Below are positions 25,958 to 34,775 of a DNA stretch of 64,000 bases, in pieces (position 1 is the first letter of the stretch; each line of letters begins with the position of its first letter). This DNA is from Enterobacter huaxiensis (lineage in GTDB: Bacteria > Pseudomonadota > Gammaproteobacteria > Enterobacterales > Enterobacteriaceae), in NCBI RefSeq assembly GCF_003594935.2, contig NZ_CP043342.1, forward strand, positions 4,278,001 through 4,342,000. The letters run 5' to 3'. The notes under the pieces are model-generated. The model ran no database searches, was not told the DNA's origin, and saw only the letters and a program-made list of their open reading frames with translations. Both the position numbers and the translations under genes were made by a program.

Positions 25958-27310
25958 TTACTGACCCGCAATTTTCATTTCGGGAAGAAGTACAGAACCA
26001 CACTGTATATTGCTTCGTGTTTCAATATCGTTACCGACCGTAACGATGTTGCGCCACATGTCCTTCAGGTTACCGGCGATGGTGATTTCGCTCACCGGAT
26101 ATTGAATTTCGCCGTTTTCAACCCAGAAGCCTGCCGCGCCGCGCGAGTAGTCGCCGGTGATGCCGCTTACGCCCTGGCCCATCAGTTCGGTTACGACCAG
26201 GCCGGTGCCCATCTCTTTGAGCATCTGCTCAAAGCTCAGGCCCTGACCGGCAATGCGCCAGTTGTGGATGCCGCCAGCGTGTCCGGTGCTTTTCAGCCCC
26301 AGCTTGCGCGCGGAGTAGTTAGTAAGCAGCCACTGGGTCAGCACGCCATCTTTGATGATGTCACGACGTTCGGTGCGCACGCCTTCGCTGTCGAACGGCG
26401 TGGAGGCCAGCCCTTTCAGCAGGTGCGGATGTTCTTCGATGGTCAGCCATTCAGGCAGGATCTGCTTGCCCAGCGAGTCGAGCAGGAAGGTCGATTTACG
26501 GTACACCGAGCCGCCCGCGATCGCGCCCACCAGATGGCCAAACAGGCCGGTTGCCACTTCATTGGCAAAAATCACCGGGGCCTTCATGGTAGAGAGTTTG
26601 CGCGGCGACAGGCGCGACAGCGTGCGCTCGGCACACTCTTTACCCACCCACTCAGGAGACTGCAAATCCCCCAGCGCGCGGCCAATGGTGTAGGCGTAGT
26701 CACGCTCCATGTCGCCGTTCTCTTCGGCGATGACGCAGCTGGAGAGCGAGTGGCGGGTTGAGCAGTAGCCCTGCAGCATGCCGTGGCTGTTACCGAACAC
26801 TTTGATGCCGTAGTGGCTGTTAAAGCTGCCGCCTTCGGTATTGGTGATGCGCTTATCGGCCTGCAGGGAAGCCTGCTCGGCACGCGCCGCCATCTCGATC
26901 GCTTCATCCGGCGTCACTTCCGCCGGGTGGAAAAGATCGAGATCCGGGGCGTCGAAGGCCAGCAGATCTTTATCCGCCACGCCTGCGTAAGGATCCGGGG
27001 AGGTATAACGGGCGATATCCAGCGCCGCCTGCACCGTACGGGCAATGGCATCCGGGCTGAGATCGGTCGATGACGCACTGCCTTTGCGATTCTGGTGATA
27101 CACCGTGATCCCCAGCGCGCCATCGCTGTTGAATTCGACATTCTCCACTTCGCCATAGCGGGTGCTCACGCTGATGCCGGTGGTTTTGCTGACCGCCACT
27201 TCGGCGCCATCTGATTTTTCTGAAGCAAGCATCAGCGCGGTGGAGACGGCTTCTTCCAGAATCTTACGCTGCGCTTCAACTTGTGAGGTTACTTTCATCG
27301 CAAATGCCAT
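25958..27310 (-). CDS. pmbA: Metalloprotease PmbA/TldE
   Basis: Subunit of the TldD/TldE metalloprotease, which matures microcin B17 and degrades the CcdA antitoxin. The 450 residues from ATG 27310 match E. coli (MAFAMKVTSQVEAQRK); an upstream in-frame extension of 23 residues is not conserved. TldE lacks the HExxxH motif, which is in TldD, and none is seen here; the conserved C-terminal half (STGHAGGIHNWRI, GVSGITGDYSRGAAGFWVENG) is. Divergent from yjgA with 95 bases between. Confidence 0.97.
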   Translation of the reverse strand: MAFAMKVTSQVEAQRKILEEAVSTALMLASEKSDGAEVAVSKTTGISVSTRYGEVENVEFNSDGALGITVYHQNRKGSASSTDLSPDAIARTVQAALDIARYTSPDPYAGVADKDLLAFDAPDLDLFHPAEVTPDEAIEMAARAEQASLQADKRITNTEGGSFNSHYGIKVFGNSHGMLQGYCSTRHSLSSCVIAEENGDMERDYAYTIGRALGDLQSPEWVGKECAERTLSRLSPRKLSTMKAPVIFANEVATGLFGHLVGAIAGGSVYRKSTFLLDSLGKQILPEWLTIEEHPHLLKGLASTPFDSEGVRTERRDIIKDGVLTQWLLTNYSARKLGLKSTGHAGGIHNWRIAGQGLSFEQMLKEMGTGLVVTELMGQGVSGITGDYSRGAAGFWVENGEIQYPVSEITIAGNLKDMWRNIVTVGNDIETRSNIQCGSVLLPEMKIAGQ

Positions 27311-27405
27311 ACTGTAAGAGAGAGTTATCTGAAGTCTAACAGAGAACCGTTTTTCAGTGCGCGTCTTAACTGGTAACATTAGCCTCTTTTTTTAAGGAGC
27401 CTGAC

Positions 27406-27957
27406 ATGACTAAGCAGCCCGAAGACTGGCTCGACGACGTTCCCGGTGATGACATCGAAGACGAAGATGATGAGATCATCTGGGTCAGTAAAAGTGAAAT
27501 TAAACGTGACGCCGAAGAGTTAAAACAGCTTGGTGCGGAACTGGTAGAACTGGGTAAAAACGCCCTGGATAAGATCCCGCTCGAACAGGATCTGCGTGAT
27601 GCCATTGAACTGGCACAGAAAATCAAAAAAGAAGGCCGTCGTCGCCAGCTTCAGCTTATCGGTAAAATGCTGCGTCAGCGCGACGTTGAACCGATCCGCC
27701 AGGCGCTGGACAAGCTGAAAAACCGCCACAACCAGCAGGTTGCGTTTTTCCATAAGCTTGAGCAGATCCGCGATCGTCTGATTGAAAAAGGCGATGATGC
27801 CGTACCTGAAGTGCTGAACCTGTGGCCGGATGCCGACCGCCAGCAGCTGCGTTCTCTGATCCGCAACGCGAAGAAAGAGAAAGAAGGGAATAAGCCGCCG
27901 AAGTCTGCGCGCCTGATTTTCCAGTATCTGCGCGAGCTGTCTGAGCACGACGAGTAA
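27406..27957 (+). CDS. yjgA: Ribosome-associated protein YjgA (DarP)
   Basis: A 183-residue DUF615 protein, also called DarP, that associates with late 50S ribosomal precursors. The acidic N-terminus (DDVPGDDIEDEDDEIIWVSKSE) is followed by charged helices rich in Lys/Arg/Glu/Gln. It matches the E. coli length and is in its conserved place divergent from pmbA. A repeat pair that could also terminate transcription follows. Confidence 0.96.
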   Translation: MTKQPEDWLDDVPGDDIEDEDDEIIWVSKSEIKRDAEELKQLGAELVELGKNALDKIPLEQDLRDAIELAQKIKKEGRRRQLQLIGKMLRQRDVEPIRQALDKLKNRHNQQVAFFHKLEQIRDRLIEKGDDAVPEVLNLWPDADRQQLRSLIRNAKKEKEGNKPPKSARLIFQYLRELSEHDE

Positions 27958-27969
27958 TCCGTGCGGTTT

Positions 27970-28008
27970 TGCGCCGGATGGCGGCGTAAACGCCTTATCC
28001 GGCCTACA
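27970..28008. repeat. REP-type palindrome
   Basis: GCGCCGGATGGCGGCG followed by CGCCTTATCCGGCCTAC, the standard enterobacterial REP hairpin, just after yjgA. Confidence 0.8.
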
Positions 28009-28021
28009 AGGTCATGCAAAA

Positions 28022-28060
28022 TGTAGGCCCGGTAAGCGCAAGCGCCACCGGGCTTTTTTT
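28022..28060 (+). terminator. REP-like hairpin with T-run between yjgA and mpl
   Basis: GCCCGGT...ACCGGGC (28027-28053) with an internal GCGCAAGCGC, followed by seven or more T. It is related to the neighbouring REP but positioned to end yjgA transcription. Its T-run abuts the mpl stop codon. Confidence 0.7.
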
Positions 28061-29439
28061 TACTCTACGGCGGCCGCTTCCGCTTTCTTCGCCAGACCGT
28101 CCAGCAGCTTCTGATGGATGCCACCGAACCCGCCGTTGCTCATTACCAGAATATGGTCACCGGGCTGCGCGGTTTTCACCACCATATCTGCCAGGGCATC
28201 AACGTCCGCACTCCAGTGCGCAGGCTGAATACAGGCGTCGGCGACTTCCGCCACCTGCCACGGAATATGCTGCGGCTGCAGCAGGAAGACTTCATCGGCG
28301 CGCCCTAAGGACGGTGCGAGGTCGTCTTTGCAGATGCCCATCTTCATGGTGTTTGAGCGCGGCTCCAGCACCGCAAGAATGCGGGCAGTACCGCCCACTT
28401 TACCGCGCAGGGCGGCAAGCGTTGCCAGAATCGCCGTTGGGTGGTGGGCGAAATCGTCATATACCGTCACGCCATTCGCTTCACCGCGCAGCTCCAGACG
28501 GCGGCGGGCGTTAATGAACGATCCCAGCGCATTGGCCGCATCCGCCGGCAGCACGCCCACGTGACGCGCGGCGGCAATCGCCATCAGGCCGTTGTGCATG
28601 TTGTGCTCGCCTACCAGGCCCCACTTCACCTCGCCCACTTTTTCACCGTCGAGCAGCACTTCCCACTCGGAGGCATCCGCGTTGAGCTTTTTCGCCTGCC
28701 AGTGGCCCTGCTCGCCCACCAGCTCCTGCTCGCTCCAGCAGCCCATCGCCATCGTCTGCTTCAGGTTGATGTCGTTCTCCGGCAGGATGATACGGCCCTG
28801 CCCCGGCACGATGCGCACCAGGTGGTGGAACTGCTTCTGAATCGCCTTCAGGTCGTCAAAGATATCCGCATGATCGAACTCAAGGTTGTTGAGGATCAGC
28901 GTGCGCGGGCAGTAATGGACAAACTTGGAGCGCTTGTCAAAGAATGCGCAGTCGTACTCATCGGCTTCGATCACGAAGAACGGGCTGTCGCCCAGGCGTG
29001 CAGAAACATCGAAATTACCCGGTACGCCGCCGATGACGAAGCCCGGCTTGTAGCCACAGGCTTCGAGGATCCAGGTGGCCATTCCGGCGGTGGTGGTTTT
29101 ACCGTGCGTACCCGCGACGGCGACAACCCAGCGGTCGCGCAGCACGAAATCATGCAGCCACTGTGGGCCTGACATGAACGGAATATTGCGTTCCAGTACC
29201 GCCTCAACGCACGGGTTGCCTCGGGTCATGGCGTTGCCAATGATCACCAGGTCCGGCTCAGGATCCAGCTGGCTGGCGTCATATCCCTGAATCAGAGAGA
29301 TCCCCTGCTTCTCCAGAAGCGTGCTCATCGGCGGATACACATTGGCGTCCGAACCTGTCACTTCATGGCCCAGCGAGCGCGCCAGCATTGCCAGCCCGCC
29401 CATGAAAGTGCCACAAATCCCCAATATATGAATGCGCAT
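28060..29439 (-). CDS. mpl: UDP-N-acetylmuramate:L-alanyl-gamma-D-glutamyl-meso-diaminopimelate ligase
   Basis: Peptidoglycan recycling enzyme joining the recovered murein tripeptide to UDP-MurNAc. Its 459 residues have the Mur-ligase layout: N-terminal Rossmann fold MRIHILGICGTFMGGLA, central ATPase loop VAGTHGKTTTAGM (near 108-120), the YDDFAHHPTA motif, and the C-terminal domain. Divergent from fbp with 179 bases between, as in E. coli. Confidence 0.97.
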   Translation of the reverse strand: MRIHILGICGTFMGGLAMLARSLGHEVTGSDANVYPPMSTLLEKQGISLIQGYDASQLDPEPDLVIIGNAMTRGNPCVEAVLERNIPFMSGPQWLHDFVLRDRWVVAVAGTHGKTTTAGMATWILEACGYKPGFVIGGVPGNFDVSARLGDSPFFVIEADEYDCAFFDKRSKFVHYCPRTLILNNLEFDHADIFDDLKAIQKQFHHLVRIVPGQGRIILPENDINLKQTMAMGCWSEQELVGEQGHWQAKKLNADASEWEVLLDGEKVGEVKWGLVGEHNMHNGLMAIAAARHVGVLPADAANALGSFINARRRLELRGEANGVTVYDDFAHHPTAILATLAALRGKVGGTARILAVLEPRSNTMKMGICKDDLAPSLGRADEVFLLQPQHIPWQVAEVADACIQPAHWSADVDALADMVVKTAQPGDHILVMSNGGFGGIHQKLLDGLAKKAEAAAVE

Positions 29440-29618
29440 ACGTCACTATCCTTCTTCAATGTGGCGCACATTTTACTCACATGTCAGCGGGTGTGAAACG
29501 CATTTCAGGAAATTCCGTATCCTGCTGGCGCGATTCACCTCTGCGCTAATATTTGAATGTTTGTTAAGATTGTTGGACATCAACCGCTTTACTCAACATA
29601 AGATGCAGGGAAAGTGTT

Positions 29619-30617
29619 ATGAAAACGTTAGGTGAATTTATTGTCGAAAAGCAGCACGAGTTCTCTCATGCTACCGGTGAGCTCACTGCTTTGCTGTCGG
29701 CAATAAAGCTGGGCGCTAAGATCATCCACCGCGATATCAACAAGGCCGGTCTGGTCGATATCCTGGGTGCCAGCGGTGCCGAGAACGTTCAGGGTGAGGT
29801 TCAGCAAAAACTCGACCTGTTCGCCAATGAAAAACTGAAAGCTGCACTGCGCGCGCGCGACATCGTTGCGGGTATCGCCTCTGAAGAAGAAGATGAAATC
29901 GTCGTTTTCGAAGGGTGTGAACACGCAAAATACGTTGTTCTGATGGACCCTCTCGATGGCTCCTCCAACATCGACGTGAACGTCTCTGTTGGCACCATTT
30001 TCTCTATTTACCGCCGCGTCACGCCGGTAGGTACGCCGGTCACTGAGGAAGATTTCCTCCAGCCGGGCAGCCAGCAGGTTGCTGCGGGATACGTCGTGTA
30101 TGGCTCCTCGACCATGCTGGTCTATACCACCGGCTGCGGCGTTCACGCCTTTACCTACGACCCGTCACTGGGCGTGTTCTGCCTGAGCCAGGAGCGCATG
30201 CGCTTCCCGGAGAAGGGCAACACCTACTCCATCAACGAAGGCAACTACATCCGATTCCCGAACGGCGTGAAGAAGTACATCAAGTTCTGTCAGGAAGAGG
30301 ATAAAGCCACCCAGCGCCCGTACACCTCGCGCTACATCGGCTCTCTGGTGGCGGATTTCCACCGCAACCTGCTGAAGGGCGGCATCTACCTCTACCCAAG
30401 CACCGCCAGCCACCCGGACGGGAAGCTGCGCCTGCTGTACGAGTGCAACCCGATGGCGTTCCTGGCCGAACAGGCTGGCGGCAAGGCGAGCGACGGTAAA
30501 GACCGTATTCTGGATATCGTGCCGGAAAGCCTGCACCAGCGTCGTTCGTTCTTCGTGGGCAACGACCATATGGTTGAAGACGTTGAACGCATGATCCGCG
30601 AATTCCCTGACGCATAA
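29619..30617 (+). CDS. fbp: Fructose-1,6-bisphosphatase class I
   Basis: Gluconeogenic phosphatase converting fructose 1,6-bisphosphate to fructose 6-phosphate. The 332 residues match E. coli. The metal/phosphate motif LMDPLDGSSNIDVN lies near 110-124, and the acidic segment IASEEEDEIV near 85-95. Sits alone; a GC-rich hairpin without a strong T-run follows. Confidence 0.98.
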   Translation: MKTLGEFIVEKQHEFSHATGELTALLSAIKLGAKIIHRDINKAGLVDILGASGAENVQGEVQQKLDLFANEKLKAALRARDIVAGIASEEEDEIVVFEGCEHAKYVVLMDPLDGSSNIDVNVSVGTIFSIYRRVTPVGTPVTEEDFLQPGSQQVAAGYVVYGSSTMLVYTTGCGVHAFTYDPSLGVFCLSQERMRFPEKGNTYSINEGNYIRFPNGVKKYIKFCQEEDKATQRPYTSRYIGSLVADFHRNLLKGGIYLYPSTASHPDGKLRLLYECNPMAFLAEQAGGKASDGKDRILDIVPESLHQRRSFFVGNDHMVEDVERMIREFPDA

Positions 30618-30628
30618 CGACCTTCCCG

Positions 30629-30649
30629 GGGGAGCCAGCCCGGCTCCCC
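30629..30649 (+). terminator. Hairpin after fbp
   Basis: GGGGAGCC-AGCCC-GGCTCCCC, a strong 8-bp stem. The following ACTCATTTATATATTT is only loosely T-rich, so termination is likely but not certain. Confidence 0.6.
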
Positions 30650-30765
30650 ACTCATTTATATATTTTACCGTATAAGTGTTTATAAAAAACGCGCTTTAAT
30701 ATTCACCACCGCTCCTGCATTATTTCCATAACAGTTTGACAAATATTTCGCGGAGCATAATTGCG

Positions 30766-31122
30766 ATGAAAAACTTTTCTCGTGCCAATACCGGTATTGA
30801 TTTAAATCTTATCCCCGTTTTTATTGAAGTGGTTCGCTGCGGCAGTATGGCGAAAGCCTCCGTTCGCCTTGAGATGTCGCGACCGGCGGTCAGCCTGGCG
30901 TTAAAACGCTTTAACCAGCAGTTTGAAGAACCCTTATTTTTCCGCAAAGGTTTATATCTTGAGCCAACGGAAAAAGCCCTGGCGCTAACAAGCTCGCTGG
31001 AATTATTAATCGGTGATATTCACGATAATATTGGTGAGATGAATTCTGTGAAAAATAATTCCCTGGGGCAGCCTGCACCAGGGAATAATATTACTATGCT
31101 GCAGTCTGAGCCGTCAGCTTAA
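30766..31122 (+). CDS. LysR-type helix-turn-helix protein lacking an effector domain
   Basis: A 118-residue product aligning only with the DNA-binding half of LysR-family regulators (LeuO/YidZ-like start GIDLNLIPVFIEVVRCGSM, winged-helix MSRPAVSLALKRFNQQFEEPLFFRKG, then a linker helix up to about 100). The roughly 190-residue ligand-binding domain is missing and the reading frame closes in a short polar tail. Start ATG 30766 has GGAG 10 bases upstream; a TTG ten codons earlier is possible. No frame was seen downstream that restores the missing domain, because a convergent chemoreceptor gene begins there (29-base overlap at the 3' ends). It could be a decayed gene or a genuine small DNA-binding protein. 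Confidence 0.7.
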   Translation: MKNFSRANTGIDLNLIPVFIEVVRCGSMAKASVRLEMSRPAVSLALKRFNQQFEEPLFFRKGLYLEPTEKALALTSSLELLIGDIHDNIGEMNSVKNNSLGQPAPGNNITMLQSEPSA

Positions 31123-32665
31123 ATGACGCCATCGCTTCCATCAGCTCGCGCGACTGTTCCTCCAGCGAGCGCGTGGCCGCGGAGGATTGCTGTACCAGCG
31201 CCGCATTTTGCTGCGCGGTCTCGTCCATCTGATTGACGGCGATATTGACCTGCTCAATGCCGCGACTCTGTTCCTGAGACGCGGTTGCAATTTCACGCAT
31301 CAGCCTGGTCATGCGCAGCACTTCAGTGGCGATCTCGTCCATTGTCTCACCGGCCTGCTGCGCCAGCTCGCTCCCCTCATTGACGTGGGTTTGCGAATCG
31401 CTGATAAGCGAGCGGATCTCTTTTGCGGCATCGGCGCTGCGGCTGGCCAGGTTACGCACCTCGCCTGCGACAACCGCGAATCCGCGCCCCTGCTCGCCCG
31501 CGCGCGCCGCTTCAACCGAGGCGTTGAGCGCCAGAATGTTGGTCTGGAACGCAATACCGTCGATGACGCTCAGGATGTCGGCGATGCGCGCCGAGCTGCC
31601 GGAGATATCGCGCATTTTCTCAATCACGTAGCAGACCATTTCGCTCCCGTGATCCGCGGTATCGGACACCGATTTCGCCAGCTGGTGCGCCTGCTCGGCA
31701 TTATCCGCGTTCAGCTTCACCGTGGCGGTGATCTCTTCCATGCTGGCCGCCGTCTGTTCCAGCGAGGTTGCCGTGGATTCAGTACGCTGGGCCAGGTTCA
31801 CGTTACCGGCCGTCAGCTCGCGGCTGCCGGTATCAATTTGCGAGCTGGCGTCGCGCACCCGCAGTACCGAGCCCATCAGCGACTGACGCATCTCTTCAAT
31901 GGCGGCATTCAGGCGGTTGAACTCCTGGCTCGCAGGGGCGTTCAACGTGTGGGTTAAATCGCCGGCGGCCACGTGCTCCAGCTGCGAGATGGAGGCTGAC
32001 AGGGGTTTAAGCAGCATATGGCGCAGCACCAGCCAGGCGAGCACGATAATGCCTGCCGTCAGCAGCGCCGCAACAATAATCAGGATCAGCACCCGGGTTT
32101 TACTCGCCTGCACGGCGCTCACTTCCGCCTTACCGCGCGCTTCGCTCCACCTCTGAAACGCCTGCATATCGTTATCAAACCGCTTCGCCACCGGGATCAG
32201 CGTATTCTCCAGCAGATCGTAATAGCCGTCCGCGCTTTGCTCGTTAAGGGCTTTCAGCATCGGGTTGATCCCCTGCTGATTATACGCGGTGAGGCTGGCG
32301 GCAACGTTCTCCAGCAGTTTCTGCCCCTCTTCATCCGCAACGCCGCCGTCGATAACGCCTTTCAGCGTTTTTTGCGCCTGCGCGACCTCCTGGTTGATGG
32401 ATTTCACCGATTTAGCGGCATCGTCCAGCATGCCAATTTCCATCATTCGCACGGCCTGGCCCGCCTCATTGCGCGCGCGCAGGATCAGCGTATAGCCAGA
32501 ATTGAGCCGCACCATTTGCTCACCCTGAAGGTGGTTGATGCGCTGGAGTGAAGAAGAACTCTGTGTGAGAGCATAAATACCAATGCCGCTGACAATCAGC
32601 AGCAGAAGGGTCATAACGGCCAGTAAAGAGAGCAAGCCGGTACGAATCGATAGCGTTTTCAGCAT
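31094..32665 (-). CDS. Methyl-accepting chemotaxis protein (low-abundance type, no NWETF)
   Basis: A 523-residue transmembrane chemoreceptor. TM1 is about 10-32 (LLSLLAVMTLLLLIVSGIGIYAL), the periplasmic four-helix ligand domain about 33-190, TM2 about 192-213 (LILIIVAALLTAGIIVLAWLVL), then HAMP, methylation helices and the signalling tip DGIAFQTNILALNASVEAARAGEQGRGFAVVA. It ends SFKLTAQTAA, without the CheR/CheB-binding pentapeptide. Transcribed alone from a sigma-28 promoter just downstream of yjfF. Absent from this site in E. coli. Its position beside ytfQRT-yjfF suggests, but does not prove, a link to galactofuranose sensing. Confidence 0.93.
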   Translation of the reverse strand: MLKTLSIRTGLLSLLAVMTLLLLIVSGIGIYALTQSSSSLQRINHLQGEQMVRLNSGYTLILRARNEAGQAVRMMEIGMLDDAAKSVKSINQEVAQAQKTLKGVIDGGVADEEGQKLLENVAASLTAYNQQGINPMLKALNEQSADGYYDLLENTLIPVAKRFDNDMQAFQRWSEARGKAEVSAVQASKTRVLILIIVAALLTAGIIVLAWLVLRHMLLKPLSASISQLEHVAAGDLTHTLNAPASQEFNRLNAAIEEMRQSLMGSVLRVRDASSQIDTGSRELTAGNVNLAQRTESTATSLEQTAASMEEITATVKLNADNAEQAHQLAKSVSDTADHGSEMVCYVIEKMRDISGSSARIADILSVIDGIAFQTNILALNASVEAARAGEQGRGFAVVAGEVRNLASRSADAAKEIRSLISDSQTHVNEGSELAQQAGETMDEIATEVLRMTRLMREIATASQEQSRGIEQVNIAVNQMDETAQQNAALVQQSSAATRSLEEQSRELMEAMASFKLTAQTAA

Positions 32666-32709
32666 GATGTTATTTCCGGTAGCGAGATATTTCTTGGCGT
32701 AAAAGAAGA

Positions 32710-32736
32710 GTATCGGCCGCTACCGGAAAATGTTTA
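32710..32736 (-). promoter_or_regulatory. Sigma-28 (FliA) promoter of the chemoreceptor gene
   Basis: On the minus strand TAAACATT, 11 bases, GCCGATAC, against the consensus TAAAGTTT-N11-GCCGATAA. It lies 45 bases upstream of the chemoreceptor start. Confidence 0.85.
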
Positions 32737-32751
32737 TACAATTTCAGTGTG

Positions 32752-33753
32752 TTATGGCTTTGTTGTCGACACGCTCACGCGTGTAACAGGCGAGCTTTGG
32801 CGGTTCTCCCAGAGCACCGTCAGCCCGCGCTGCAGCGCGATAAAGATAAACAGCAGGACGCCGATGGCGATCTTCGTCCACCATGAGCTGAGCGTGCCGT
32901 CGAAGTTGATGTAGGTCTGAATCAGCCCCTGGATCGCCACGCCGAACAGCGTGCCCAGCACCGTCCCCACGCCGCCGCTGAGCAGCGTGCCGCCAATCAC
33001 CACCGAGGCAATGGCATCCAGCTCCACGCCCACGCCCGCCAGCGCATAGCCCGCCTGGGTGTAAACCGAAAACACGATACCCGCCAGTGTGGCCAGCCCG
33101 GTCGAGAGCATGTAAATGCGGATAGTTGTGCTGCGGGTCGAAATGCCCATCAGGTTCGCCGAGGTGGCGCTGCCGCCGATGGCGTAGACCTGATTACCAA
33201 ACCGGGTGCGGTGCGCCAGGAAGATCCCAATCACCACGACGCCCAGCATCAGCAGCCCCATCGCGCTCAGGCGACCGCCGCCGGGGATTTTCCACGCCAG
33301 GCTGGAGAGCGTGTCGTAAATCGGGTGGTTAATCGGAATCGACTCTTCCGACACCAGATAGCTCACGCCGCGCAGGAAGAACATTCCGGCGAGGGTGATG
33401 ATAAAGGCGGGGATTTTTAATGCGTCTATCAGCAGCCCCATAAAGGCGCCAAACGCGCAGCCCATCACCAGCACCAGCGGGAAGGCGAGCAGCGGCGAGA
33501 TGCCCCAGAAGCCAATTGCCTTGGCGAGGAACACGCCGGTAAAGGCAATCACCGAGCCCACGGAGAGGTCAATCCCGCCGGAGAGGATCACAAAGGTCAT
33601 GCCGACGGCGATGATGCCTAAAAAGGCGTTGTCGGTCAGGATGTTGCAAATCACGCGCGTGGAGGCGAAACCGGGGAACTGGGTCAGGCAGTACAGGTAG
33701 CCCAGTACAAACACGCCCAGCGTGATCGTTAACGGTAAGTTACGTTTTATCAT
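32752..33753 (-). CDS. yjfF: Galactofuranose ABC transporter permease YjfF
   Basis: Second permease of the YtfQRT-YjfF importer for galactofuranose. It has 333 residues with about ten membrane segments and the BPD-transp-2 signature GGIDLSVGSVIAFTG. ATG 33753 gives the family start MIKRNLPLTITLGVF; an upstream in-frame start would add ten residues. It overlaps the end of ytfT by 14 bases. Last gene of the operon. Confidence 0.96.
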   Translation of the reverse strand: MIKRNLPLTITLGVFVLGYLYCLTQFPGFASTRVICNILTDNAFLGIIAVGMTFVILSGGIDLSVGSVIAFTGVFLAKAIGFWGISPLLAFPLVLVMGCAFGAFMGLLIDALKIPAFIITLAGMFFLRGVSYLVSEESIPINHPIYDTLSSLAWKIPGGGRLSAMGLLMLGVVVIGIFLAHRTRFGNQVYAIGGSATSANLMGISTRSTTIRIYMLSTGLATLAGIVFSVYTQAGYALAGVGVELDAIASVVIGGTLLSGGVGTVLGTLFGVAIQGLIQTYINFDGTLSSWWTKIAIGVLLFIFIALQRGLTVLWENRQSSPVTRVSVSTTKP

Positions 33754-34762
33754 GGCCACGGATCCCTTTAATGATGCTAACAAAGCGCGGCGACTGAACG
33801 ATCAGCACGCAGAGCACGACCACCGCCTTCACCACCTGGTTGAGTTCCGGCTGGAAGCCCGAGAGCAGAATGCCGGTGTTCATCCCCTGAATAATCAGGG
33901 CGCCCACCACAGAGAGCAGCAGGTTAAAGCGCCCGCCCATCAGCGAACCGCCGCCGATCACCACCGCCAGGATGGCGTCTAACTCCAGCCATAACCCGGC
34001 GTTGTTGGCATCGGCCCCGCGAATATCCGCCGCAACGATCACGCCTGCAATCGCTGCGCAAACGCCGCTCAGCACGTAGGTCAGCATAACCATGAGCCGG
34101 GTATTGACCCCGGCGTTGCGCGCGGCGCGGATGTTGATCCCCACCGCTTCAATAAACATCCCGAGCGCCGTTTTACGGGTAAAGAGCCAAAAGACAACCA
34201 GCGTCATCAGGGCAATGATCACCGGCGTCGGGAAAAAGAACAGCCTGCCGCTGCCGAGCCACGCCAGGCCAGGGGAGTTAAACGTGACAATCTGCCCCGA
34301 CGTGATCAGCTGCGCCACGCCTCGCCCGGCCACCATCAGAATCAGCGTGGCGACAAACGGCTGGATCTTGAGAACCGCCACCAGAATGCCGTTCCACAGC
34401 CCGGCCAGCACGCCGGAGCCCAGCGCGGCCAGCAGCACGACGGGCAGGCTGTGCCCGGCGACGGTCATCGAGGCGGCCGTCGCGCCGGCAATAGCCATCA
34501 CTGCGCCCACTGAAAGGTCAATGCCGCCGGTGGCAATCACCAGCGTCATGCCTATCGCCAGCAGCGCCACGGGGGCGGCACGGTTTAAGATGTCTATCGG
34601 GCTGCCAAACAGGCGGCCATCCTGCACGATAATCTGGAAGAAGTGCGGCGCAACCAGGCTATCCACCAGCAGAACCAGCAGCAGCGCGATGATTTGCGGC
34701 GTACCGGTCGGCCATCTGAAGCGGCGCTTTGACTCGCCGGTTTGCAAAAGTGAACGGGGCAT
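33740..34762 (-). CDS. ytfT: Galactofuranose ABC transporter permease YtfT
   Basis: A 340-residue permease with the signature GGIDLSVGAVMAIAGAT and DAILAVVIGGGSLMGGRFNL. Start ATG 34762, 14 bases after the ytfR stop, gives the family N-terminus MPRSLLQ and matches the E. coli length (341); the alternative upstream start adds ten residues overlapping ytfR. Forms the membrane channel with YjfF. Confidence 0.95.
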   Translation of the reverse strand: MPRSLLQTGESKRRFRWPTGTPQIIALLLVLLVDSLVAPHFFQIIVQDGRLFGSPIDILNRAAPVALLAIGMTLVIATGGIDLSVGAVMAIAGATAASMTVAGHSLPVVLLAALGSGVLAGLWNGILVAVLKIQPFVATLILMVAGRGVAQLITSGQIVTFNSPGLAWLGSGRLFFFPTPVIIALMTLVVFWLFTRKTALGMFIEAVGINIRAARNAGVNTRLMVMLTYVLSGVCAAIAGVIVAADIRGADANNAGLWLELDAILAVVIGGGSLMGGRFNLLLSVVGALIIQGMNTGILLSGFQPELNQVVKAVVVLCVLIVQSPRFVSIIKGIRGHDKT

Positions 34763-34775
34763 CACGATTAACTCC

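Noticed and set aside
28441..29172. 243-codon plus-strand ORF inside mpl
   Set aside because: Antisense to mpl, which has all Mur-ligase motifs; no start signal or known domain.
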